7,668 bases of DNA from assembly GCA_937894355.1 (NCBI GenBank), contig CALCRD010000057.1, positions 1 to 7,668 on the forward strand, in the 5' to 3' direction. Position numbers and translations under genes: made by a program. The notes beneath the pieces were generated by a model. The model worked only from the letters and a program-made list of their open reading frames with translations. It was not told where the DNA came from and did no database searches. Positions 1 to 4,941 of the stretch are shown here, in pieces (the first letter of the stretch is position 1; each line of letters begins with the position of its first letter). The DNA is from an uncultured Bacillus sp. (lineage in GTDB: Bacteria; Bacillota; Bacilli; Bacillales; Cytobacillaceae).

Positions 1-253
1 GTAATTCCTTCAAAGCGACAGGCCGTTTTTCACAAGCTTTAATAAGCCCTCTTAAAATTTTTTCTCGATTAAACTCTTCTCTTGTGCCTTCTTTTTTCAC
101 AACAATGAGCGGAATTTCTTCGACCTTTTCAAAGGTAGTAAAACGATATCCGCATTGATCACATTCTCGTCTGCGACGAATTGACTTTCCATCTTCTACA
201 GGACGAGAATCGAGCACTCGTGTATTATGATATTGGCATGAAGGGCATTTCAT
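1..253 (-). CDS. nrdR: Transcriptional repressor NrdR, N-terminal part (cut by window edge)
   Basis: NrdR is a zinc- and nucleotide-binding repressor of ribonucleotide reductase genes. I translated this stretch by hand from an ATG at 253-251. Eighty-four codons lie in the window and the rest continues beyond position 1 (the family is about 150 residues). The zinc ribbon is visible as CPSC at residues 3-6 and CDQCGYRF at 31-38, with the basic run RRRR at 26-29 between them, which is typical of the DNA-binding part. From about residue 46 the ATP-cone begins (IPLIVVKKEG, then NREKILRGLIKACEKRP). A GGAGAG ribosome binding site at 261-266 lies 7 nt before the ATG and fixes the start. It lies downstream of speD, separated by the speD terminator and a mobile element, so it is probably transcribed separately. 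Identity is certain from the motif set. Confidence 0.95.
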   Translation of the reverse strand, partial: MKCPSCQYHNTRVLDSRPVEDGKSIRRRRECDQCGYRFTTFEKVEEIPLIVVKKEGTREEFNREKILRGLIKACEKRPVALKEL

Positions 254-366
254 AGATCAGCTCTCCAATTCCTCATGTGTATTTTAAAATTTAGCATTAT
301 ATAAAATGCTTCCAACTCTATCTTATTAAAAACACGTTGCAAGGACAAGTATTCGGAGAGATATAA
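254..366 (-). promoter_or_regulatory. nrdR upstream region with weak promoter candidate and dyad
   Basis: A perfect TATAAT hexamer reads on the minus strand at 301-296, about 43 nt before the nrdR start. It sits inside a dyad at 293-310 (arms AGCATT and AATGCT). No good -35 hexamer is found 16-18 nt upstream; the nearest TTGGAA is only 8 nt away. A promoter is expected here because the preceding transcript ends at 577-608, but its exact position is uncertain. Confidence 0.35.
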
Positions 367-374
367 ATAAAAAA
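367..374. repeat. Putative target-site duplication, left of element A
   Basis: The octamer ATAAAAAA directly abuts the GGCTG end of element A and is repeated exactly at 577-584 beyond the other end. The sequence is low in complexity, so an 8-bp match alone is modest evidence. Its exact abutment to both inverted-repeat ends strengthens it. Confidence 0.5.
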
Positions 375-576
375 GGCTGTTTTCGTAAAGTTTGTTGTTA
401 AAATCTTAAACCCGATTTTAACGTGATTAAAATCCTAAACCCGATTTTAACTCGATATCAACTATTTTGCAGCTTGAAAGTAAATTTGCAAGCTCTTTTC
501 TCATAAATGTTTGCTGTTTTACTGTCTAATCTCTTCATTCTCATCTTTAAAAGCAACAATGTTTGAGAAAAGAGCC
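375..576. mobile_element. MITE-like element, copy A (202 bp, non-coding)
   Basis: This copy is about 95% identical to the element at 1271-1442, apart from a 29-bp internal duplication. The ends form 23-bp imperfect inverted repeats (375-397 against 554-576, 18 of 23 positions matching) that start GGCTGTTTTC on one side and GGCTCTTTTC on the other. The identical octamer ATAAAAAA lies directly outside both ends (367-374 and 577-584), as expected for a target duplication. An inner inverted repeat (491-515 with 552-576, 20 of 25) and a small AGCTTG/CAAGCT hairpin (471-494) are also present. No credible ORF is inside. GG-starting ends with an 8-bp AT-rich duplication recall ISL3-family elements, but that link is inference. 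Confidence 0.75.
397..451. repeat. 29-bp tandem duplication inside element A
   Basis: Two copies of a palindromic unit lie 29 bp apart. The first is GTTAAAATC, 8 nt, GATTTTAAC (397-405 with 414-422). The second is TTAAAATC, 8 nt, GATTTTAA (427-434 with 443-450). Element B has only one unit, at 1293-1318, so the extra 29 bp (423-451) arose by duplication in copy A or was lost from copy B. Each unit can form an 8-9 bp hairpin. Confidence 0.85.
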
Positions 577-584
577 ATAAAAAA
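577..584. repeat. Putative target-site duplication, right of element A
   Basis: This is the second copy of ATAAAAAA, directly next to the GAGCC end of element A. On the minus strand it is also the T-tract of the speD terminator, so the element appears to have inserted at that tract and left the terminator intact. Confidence 0.5.
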
Positions 585-608
585 AGAGGTGTATAAAGTA
601 TACACCTC
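577..608 (-). terminator. Intrinsic terminator of speD
   Basis: A perfect 10-bp stem (GAGGTGTATA at 586-595 with TATACACCTC at 599-608) and a 3-nt loop are followed, on the minus strand, by seven T residues (complement of 579-585). It begins 16 nt after the speD stop codon, as expected for a Rho-independent terminator. Confidence 0.9.
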
Positions 609-624
609 GGACAATACGTTTGTA

Positions 625-999
625 TTAAAGGATTTTTGCTTGAGAAACATGCACAGGACCCATCCCGCGAGGAATCTCAATATTTTCACGAGTTTGAGCA
701 CCTAATGAATCGGCAATATAATCTGCAGCGATATTAGGATTTAAGTCACCACATGTATATACATCGATGCTAGCATAACCATGTTCTGGGAAGCTATGGA
801 TGGTAAGATGGGATTCTGAGATGATCACCACACCACTCACACCTTGGGGCGCAAATTTATGGAATGCAACCTCACGAATTTCGGCACCAGATTTCAAAGC
901 TGCTTCAACAAAAGTTTTTTCAATATAATCCATACAGTTTAATTTTTCAAAATCGCAACCCCATAATTCTGAGATTACATGACGACCCATTGTTTCCAT
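625..999 (-). CDS. speD: S-adenosylmethionine decarboxylase proenzyme (class 1B)
   Basis: SpeD decarboxylates S-adenosylmethionine to give the aminopropyl donor for spermidine synthesis; it acts in the cytosol. The 124-residue product has the length of the short bacterial form and resembles Bacillus SpeD from METMGRHVISELWG onward. In this family the proenzyme cuts itself before a serine to make a pyruvoyl cofactor. Here that site is ISES-H, with Glu62-Ser63, and the other conserved active-site residues His68 and Cys83 are present in HSFPEHGYASIDVYTCGD. The ATG at 999-997 has an AGGGGG ribosome binding site 8 nt upstream (1013-1008). Unlike a gapB-speD operon, this gene has its own promoter (1140-1168) and terminator (577-608), with a mobile element and a terminator separating it from gapB. 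Confidence 0.97.
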   Translation of the reverse strand: METMGRHVISELWGCDFEKLNCMDYIEKTFVEAALKSGAEIREVAFHKFAPQGVSGVVIISESHLTIHSFPEHGYASIDVYTCGDLNPNIAADYIADSLGAQTRENIEIPRGMGPVHVSQAKIL

Positions 1000-1139
1000 A
1001 TTCTTTTCCCCCTATTACCATTTTGCATGAAATTCCGTTTAACATAAGCTTTCTCACTACCACGGGGGAAAGTTAGTCCAAAGAGGTCCTAACCCTTTAA
1101 GTAGTAAAATTGCCCTAATTCAAGAAGTTCACGAGGATT
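1000..1139 (-). promoter_or_regulatory. speD 5' leader with possible ribosome-binding-site masking helix
   Basis: From the predicted start site (about 1133) to the ATG there are about 130 untranslated nt. TTTCCCCC (minus strand, 1071-1064) is perfectly complementary to GGGGGAAA (1012-1005), which includes the speD ribosome binding site. A competing short helix, CTTTC (1072-1068) with GAAAG (1052-1048), would use part of the same masking strand. This is suggestive of translational control. No known riboswitch class was recognised. Confidence 0.4.
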
Positions 1140-1168
1140 AGTATACGATGTTTAAATTGTTTTTGCAA
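1140..1168 (-). promoter_or_regulatory. Sigma-A-type promoter of speD
   Basis: On the minus strand, TTGCAA (1168-1163), a 17-nt spacer and TATACT (1145-1140) form a near-consensus vegetative promoter. It lies about 140 nt upstream of the speD start and downstream of the gapB terminator and element B, so it would drive speD independently. Confidence 0.75.
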
Positions 1169-1270
1169 TATAGTAATATAATGTTTTTCCTGTTTATAAT
1201 GCAGGATCAGTATCACATATCTTGAACCAACTTATTATTTGCTAATCGTTTAAGATTCAATCAAAGAAAA

Positions 1271-1442
1271 GGCTGTTTTCGTAAAGTTTGTTGTTAAAAT
1301 CTTAAACCCGATTTTAACTAGAAATCAGCTAATTTGTAGCTTGAAAGTTAATTTGCAAGCTCTTTTCTCATAAATGTTTGCTGCTTTACTGTCAAATCTC
1401 TTCATTCTCATCTTAAAAGCAACAATGTTTGAGAAAAGAGCC
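1271..1442. mobile_element. MITE-like element, copy B (172 bp, non-coding)
   Basis: This second copy of the element at 375-576 is in the same orientation. The first 48 bp are identical. The remainder differs by about eight substitutions and one indel, and the 29-bp duplication is absent. The terminal inverted repeats are 1271-1293 and 1420-1442; the inner inverted repeat pairs 1358-1382 with 1418-1442. The flanking octamers (AAAGAAAA at 1263-1270 and TAAAAAAA at 1443-1450) are both A-rich but match at only six of eight positions, so a target duplication is not clear here. It abuts the T-tract of the gapB terminator. No ORF is inside. Confidence 0.75.
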
Positions 1443-1443
1443 T

Positions 1444-1488
1444 AAAAAAAAGCTGCTTACCAACTTGATTGGTAAGCAGCTTTTTTTT
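1444..1488 (-). terminator. Intrinsic terminator of gapB (symmetrical)
   Basis: A perfect stem pairs 1450-1463 with 1469-1482 (AGCTGCTTACC against GGTAAGCAGCT at its core) around the loop CTTGA. The A8 and T8 tracts on each side extend it to 20 bp. On the minus strand the stem ends in eight T residues, 18 nt after the gapB stop. It could also stop plus-strand transcription. Confidence 0.95.
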
Positions 1489-1505
1489 ATTGTTTTACAC
1501 TAAAA

Positions 1506-2537
1506 TTAGTTAGTCACTTTTTCTCTGCTATTTTCTAAAGCAGTTGCTACATGTTTAAGTAGATCAACAACGCGGCAAGAATAACCCCATTCATTATCAT
1601 ACCAAGCAAGTACTTTTACTTTATTATCATCAATTACCATTGTTGAAAGTCCATCAACGATAGCAGAATTTTCGTTTGTTGTGAAATCAATCGAAACTAG
1701 TGGTTCTAAAGTAATGTCTAAAATACCTTTTAATGGACCAGCAGCAGCAGTCATAAATGCAGAATTGATTTCTTCAGCAGTAACATCACGCTTTAAGTCC
1801 ACAACTAAATCCACCAATGAAACATTTGGTGTTGGAACACGTAATGACATTCCGTGTAACTTACCAGCCATTTGCGGTAACACTAATGATAACGCCTTAG
1901 CAGCACCAGTTGTTGTCGGAATAATTGATTGAGCGCAAGCACGAGCACGACGTAAATCTTTATGTGGATTGTCGATATTCTTTTGATCATTTGTATATGC
2001 ATGTACTGTTGTCATTAATCCATTGATAATACCAAATTGCTCATCAAGAACTTTCACTACAGGTGCTAAACAATTTGTTGTACACGATGCATTTGAAATA
2101 ATATCATGTTCTTCAATTACTAATTTATCATCATTTACACCCATTACAATAGTAACATCTTCATTTTTTCCAGGTGCAGTTAAGATTACCTTTTTAGCTC
2201 CAGCTTCTAAATGGAGACATGCTTTATCACGTGAATTGAATTTACCAGTTGCTTCGATAACAATATCGATTCCTAGTGTACCCCAAGGTAATTCTCTTGG
2301 ATCACGGTTTGCATATAATTGAACATGTTTTCCATTAACAGTTAGTGAATCTTCGTTAGCAATAACCTCGCCTGGAAATTTCCCATGAGTGGTGTCATAT
2401 TTAATTAGGTGTGCCAAAGTTTGTGCCGGATAGCTGGCATTGATGGCTACTACTTCGATATCATTTTCTAGAATTGCCTTTCTAAATACCATTCTTCCTA
2501 TTCTTCCAAATCCATTAATCGCAACTTTTGTCTTCAT
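1506..2537 (-). CDS. gapB: Glyceraldehyde-3-phosphate dehydrogenase, GapB type (NADP-preferring, gluconeogenic)
   Basis: GAPDH interconverts glyceraldehyde-3-phosphate and 1,3-bisphosphoglycerate; in Bacillus the GapB paralogue works in the gluconeogenic direction with NADP(H). The 343-residue product has the Rossmann motif INGFGRIGR (7-15), the catalytic site SNASCTTNC with Cys152, and His179 in TTVHAYTNDQ. The C-terminal WYDNEWGYS motif is present. The cofactor clue is at 33-35: the usual Asn-Asp-Leu of NAD-specific GapA is Asn-Ala-Ser here, removing the aspartate that excludes the NADP phosphate. An AAGGAG site 7 nt before the ATG fixes the start. The promoter carries two CcpN-like operators, which supports GapB rather than GapA. 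It forms a single-gene unit bounded by terminators at 2682-2711 and 1444-1488. Confidence 0.97.
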   Translation of the reverse strand: MKTKVAINGFGRIGRMVFRKAILENDIEVVAINASYPAQTLAHLIKYDTTHGKFPGEVIANEDSLTVNGKHVQLYANRDPRELPWGTLGIDIVIEATGKFNSRDKACLHLEAGAKKVILTAPGKNEDVTIVMGVNDDKLVIEEHDIISNASCTTNCLAPVVKVLDEQFGIINGLMTTVHAYTNDQKNIDNPHKDLRRARACAQSIIPTTTGAAKALSLVLPQMAGKLHGMSLRVPTPNVSLVDLVVDLKRDVTAEEINSAFMTAAAGPLKGILDITLEPLVSIDFTTNENSAIVDGLSTMVIDDNKVKVLAWYDNEWGYSCRVVDLLKHVATALENSREKVTN

Positions 2538-2556
2538 GTTACGGCTCCTTCCGCAA

Positions 2557-2567
2557 TATGTTATACT
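2557..2567 (+). promoter_or_regulatory. Putative CcpN operator 2 in gapB leader
   Basis: TATGTTATACT on the plus strand matches the CcpN consensus TRTGHYATAYW at every position and is an exact inverted copy of the site at 2591-2601. It lies downstream of the predicted start site and before the ribosome binding site. CcpN is the known repressor of gapB and pckA in B. subtilis during growth on glucose. Confidence 0.7.
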
Positions 2568-2590
2568 TTATATAGCGTAATTTTGTAATT

Positions 2591-2601
2591 AGTATAACAT
2601 A
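2591..2601 (-). promoter_or_regulatory. Putative CcpN operator 1 overlapping gapB -10
   Basis: TATGTTATACT on the minus strand matches TRTGHYATAYW fully and contains the TATACT -10 hexamer. A repressor bound here would contact the core promoter. Centre-to-centre distance to operator 2 is 34 bp, close to three helical turns. Confidence 0.72.
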
Positions 2602-2619
2602 TACTCTGGCTTTTGTGAG
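2591..2619 (-). promoter_or_regulatory. gapB promoter (extended -10)
   Basis: The elements are CTCACA (2619-2614, four of six to TTGACA), a 17-nt spacer and TATACT (2596-2591). The TG one base upstream of the -10 makes it an extended -10 promoter. The predicted start is near 2585, giving a leader of roughly 48 nt. Confidence 0.65.
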
Positions 2620-2681
2620 CATTAATTTGAAGGAAAGTTGAAGTTTTTCCATTTGTCGAGTTATATATGTTTGTAATAAAA

Positions 2682-2711
2682 CATTAAAAGAAAAGGAGCC
2701 ACGGCTCCTTT
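2682..2711 (-). terminator. Intrinsic terminator after coaE (end of polA unit)
   Basis: AAAGGAGCC (2692-2700) and GGCTCCTTT (2703-2711) form an 8-bp stem with a 4-nt loop. On the minus strand it is followed by a T-rich tail (TTTTCTTTT). It lies 26 nt past the coaE stop and upstream of the gapB promoter. Confidence 0.88.
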
Positions 2712-2737
2712 AGGGTTTTTCCTTATTTTCATTATAC

Positions 2738-3334
2738 TTATATGCTAAATTTGCGTAAAATGTCGAGCAATTGTTTCCTAGTTTCTGCTATTGAGCCGTT
2801 ATTATCAATCACATAATCAGCCCAATTACGCTTATCTTTTAATGGTAATTGTGATGCAATTCTTGATTTAGCCTCTTCAATAGTATAACCATTTCGGCTC
2901 ATTAATCGCTCCAGCTGCGTTTGCTCGTCTACATAGACAACAATCACTTTATCAATCAACTGCGTTAGTTTACTTTCAAACAAAAGCGGAATATCTAATA
3001 CGATGATTCGCTCCCCTAAAGAAATATATTGCTCTTTCTTTTGTTGCATTTTTTCTCGAACTGCCGGGTGAACAATACTGTTTAATACCGCTCTTTTTTC
3101 TGGATTTGGAAAAATAATACCTCCTAATTTTGGTCGATCAATCGAACCATCTTCCGTAAGGATTTCCTCTCCAAAATAGGCAACAATATCATTATAGGCC
3201 TTTTCACCTTTGTTAACCGCTAAACGAGCTTCCTCATCTGCATCAATGACAGGAATCGAAAGCTCCTTTAATATATTTGAAACGGTACTTTTCCCGCTGG
3301 CAATTCCCCCGGTTAAACCAATTATATGTGACAT
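2738..3334 (-). CDS. coaE: Dephospho-CoA kinase
   Basis: CoaE phosphorylates the 3'-hydroxyl of dephospho-CoA with ATP, the final step of coenzyme A synthesis. The 198-residue protein has the usual family length. The Walker A loop GGIASGKST is at 9-17, the conserved Asp-Ala-Asp at 31-33, the HPAVREKM motif at 89-96 and LDIPLLFE at 113-120, followed by a lid-type segment with basic residues (RLMSRNGY). The C-terminal ADYVIDNNGS is a CoaE hallmark. The ATG at 3334 has an AAAGGAAG ribosome binding site. It follows ytaF by 36 nt with no terminator between, so it is cotranscribed, and it is the last gene of the unit (terminator at 2682-2711). Confidence 0.97.
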   Translation of the reverse strand: MSHIIGLTGGIASGKSTVSNILKELSIPVIDADEEARLAVNKGEKAYNDIVAYFGEEILTEDGSIDRPKLGGIIFPNPEKRAVLNSIVHPAVREKMQQKKEQYISLGERIIVLDIPLLFESKLTQLIDKVIVVYVDEQTQLERLMSRNGYTIEEAKSRIASQLPLKDKRNWADYVIDNNGSIAETRKQLLDILRKFSI

Positions 3335-3370
3335 ACTTTTAACTTCCTTTCTTCACATAAGCTACATTTT

Positions 3371-4006
3371 CTACAATTTACAAATTCCAATTACGATTAA
3401 GATTAAACCTGGAAGAAAGGAAAATTTTTGAACCCATTGATAATGAGCAAATAATACTCCCAATTTCATCCCCATAAAAACGAATAATGAACTCATAATA
3501 GCCACCGATAGCGCTAGAAAAAGTGGTGAAAAACTTAGCATTGCAGCTCCAATACCAGCACCAAAAGCGTCGAGTGACAAAGCTAAGCCTAATAAAAGAG
3601 CTTCAATTCCGGTAATTGCTCCGGAACGATCAAAATCCGCCGACATCGGTTTTCGCAAAATATGAATGACAACACCAAGAGATTTAATTTCAAAATTAAG
3701 AATTGTAGTGTCATTTACTGATAATTCTTTCATCTTATCTGGCCGAAAGAATTGAAACAAAATCCATGCCCCTAGAAGGATTAAGATTAATCCCCCGGTT
3801 CTTTCTGCTACTTCGGTTGAGAAAAGTTGCTCGAAAAAATGCCCCACAACCATTGCCAAAATTAGTACTACGGCTGAACAACATGAAATAATCAAAATTG
3901 ATTTTAAGGGAATGCGCACTTTCCTCAACCCATATGTGAGTCCAACACTAAAACTGTCAAGACTGACAGCAAAAGCTAGCAGAAAAAGTGAGATCGTATG
4001 CGCCAT
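3371..4006 (-). CDS. ytaF: Sporulation membrane protein YtaF (MntP-like)
   Basis: This 211-residue integral membrane protein has two homologous halves. About six membrane segments are visible (roughly 5-25, 34-58, 71-88, 132-157, 160-187, 196-211). The halves share the motif SLDSFSVGL (Asp17) and SLDAFGAGI (Asp146), buried aspartates typical of the MntP/YtaF superfamily. The middle segment ADFDRSGAITGIEA (123-136) is characteristic of YtaF. YtaF proteins are found in spore formers and named for sporulation, but the substrate or exact role is not established. MntP itself is a manganese exporter, so ion transport is a plausible inference. The AAGGAG ribosome binding site lies within an inverted repeat (4014-4054). 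The 89-nt gap after mutM also holds a possible promoter. Confidence 0.9.
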   Translation of the reverse strand: MAHTISLFLLAFAVSLDSFSVGLTYGLRKVRIPLKSILIISCCSAVVLILAMVVGHFFEQLFSTEVAERTGGLILILLGAWILFQFFRPDKMKELSVNDTTILNFEIKSLGVVIHILRKPMSADFDRSGAITGIEALLLGLALSLDAFGAGIGAAMLSFSPLFLALSVAIMSSLFVFMGMKLGVLFAHYQWVQKFSFLPGLILIVIGICKL

Positions 4007-4013
4007 GTATAGT

Positions 4014-4054
4014 GCTCCTTCCTGTCAATCGCTATGATAGTATATGGAAGGAGC
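4014..4054 (-). promoter_or_regulatory. Inverted repeat that would mask the ytaF ribosome binding site
   Basis: GCTCCTTCC and GGAAGGAGC form a perfect 9-bp inverted repeat (4014-4022 with 4046-4054, 23-nt loop). In minus-strand RNA the 3' arm contains the AAGGAG site of ytaF. No T-tract follows, so it is not a terminator. The upstream arm is inside the spacer of the candidate promoter at 4039-4068, so only read-through mRNA from mutM would contain both arms. Confidence 0.6.
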
Positions 4055-4068
4055 CTATCCATTGTTAA
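4039..4068 (-). promoter_or_regulatory. Candidate internal promoter for ytaF-coaE
   Basis: On the minus strand, TTAACA (4068-4063), an 18-nt spacer and TATACT (4044-4039) precede ytaF. The predicted start site is near 4032, leaving a leader of about 25 nt that keeps the ribosome binding site but loses the masking arm. Confidence 0.5.
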
Positions 4069-4095
4069 ATGAGCAGGGCTATGGAATTAACGTTA

Positions 4096-4926
4096 TTATT
4101 TTATTTTTTGGCAGGCCGGACAAAAATGAGTTCCTCGTCCGCCAACTTTAATTTTTTCTAACTGAGTTCCACATTTGGGGCATGGCTCAGCTTTTTTTCC
4201 GTACACAAACAACTCTAATTGAAACATACCAATTTGACCTTGAGAATTAACATAAGATCTTATGGTACTGCCCCCTTTAGAGACTGCTTCCATCAAAGTT
4301 GCAATTACTTCTTGATGTATCCCTTTGATTTCTTCAGTGGATAAAGACGATGCTAGTCTTTCCGGATGGATTCCTGACCGAAAAAGTGACTCATCGACAT
4401 AGATGTTACCTAGACCCACAAACACTGTTTGATCTAGCAGTAGTGGCTTTATTTTTCTATTTGTGTTCTTTAATTTTCCCTTTAAGTATTCAAATGTAAA
4501 TTCTTCAGAGAACGGCTCTGGACCCAAATTTGATAATGGAGGTTCCAAAAATTCTGTCCCCTTAGAAAATAAATGCATGGTCCCAAATTTCCGGACATCT
4601 TTATAACGCAGCTCAGTTCCGTCAGTAAAATGGAAGATTATATGAGTGTGCTTTTCAAGTGGGGTATCTCCAGAAAAGAGACCGTATTTCCCCTCCATTC
4701 TTAAATGGGAAACAAGCGCATAATCGTTTGTATAAAAAATCAGGAATTTCCCTCTTCTAGCCATCTTAAAAAAAGTTTGTCCTTTTAGAGCATCCTGAAA
4801 TTGGATTACTTCATCTGGTTGTTTAACGATTTTCGGCCAAAATACCGAAACACTTTGTATTTGTTTTCCTAGGATCAGGGTTTCCAAAGTCCGCTTTATC
4901 GTTTCAACCTCAGGTAATTCTGGCAA
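4096..4926 (-). CDS. mutM: Formamidopyrimidine-DNA glycosylase (Fpg/MutM), TTG start
   Basis: MutM removes 8-oxoguanine and formamidopyrimidines from DNA and nicks the abasic site (base excision repair). The 276-residue protein starts PELPEVE: Pro2 is the Schiff-base nucleophile, Glu3 and Glu6 follow, and Lys60 is the second catalytic lysine in RRGKF. Residues that fill the gap left by the flipped base, Met77, Arg112 and Phe114, are in place. Asn174 lies in GLGNIYVDE (helix-two-turn-helix). The C-terminal zinc finger uses Cys249, Cys252, Cys269 and Cys272, with Arg264 in between. The start codon is TTG (4926-4924): the mature N-terminus must begin at the next Pro, and an AGGTGG site lies 7 nt upstream, immediately after the polA stop. 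The 15-nt gap suggests coupling with polA. Confidence 0.97.
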   Translation of the reverse strand: MPELPEVETIKRTLETLILGKQIQSVSVFWPKIVKQPDEVIQFQDALKGQTFFKMARRGKFLIFYTNDYALVSHLRMEGKYGLFSGDTPLEKHTHIIFHFTDGTELRYKDVRKFGTMHLFSKGTEFLEPPLSNLGPEPFSEEFTFEYLKGKLKNTNRKIKPLLLDQTVFVGLGNIYVDESLFRSGIHPERLASSLSTEEIKGIHQEVIATLMEAVSKGGSTIRSYVNSQGQIGMFQLELFVYGKKAEPCPKCGTQLEKIKVGGRGTHFCPACQKIK

Positions 4927-4930
4927 CCTG

Positions 4931-4941
4931 CTCCCACCTTT
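4931..4941 (-). promoter_or_regulatory. mutM ribosome binding site deciding the TTG start
   Basis: AAAGGTGGGAG reads on the minus strand directly after the polA TAG stop and 4-7 nt before the TTG. No ATG or GTG is available at this spacing, and only this start puts the catalytic proline at position 2. Confidence 0.85.

Noticed and set aside
397..451. Possible CRISPR-like repeat
   Set aside because: There are only two adjacent palindromic units, no true spacers, no leader and no cas genes; it is an internal duplication of the mobile element.
511..705. Plus-strand ORF of 64 codons over element A and the 3' end of speD
   Set aside because: It crosses a mobile element, a terminator and the well-identified speD coding region, and has no homology or ribosome binding site I can recognise.
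1169..1270. Small gene or RNA between the speD promoter and element B
   Set aside because: The stretch is AT-rich with no ORF, clear stem or T-tract; I see nothing there that can be supported.
1681..2322. Plus-strand ORFs inside gapB
   Set aside because: They are antisense to conserved GAPDH motifs, with no independent evidence of expression.
2538..2737. Riboswitch or T-box before gapB
   Set aside because: The leader is only about 48 nt and is explained by the promoter, two operators and the ribosome binding site; no conserved riboswitch core was seen.
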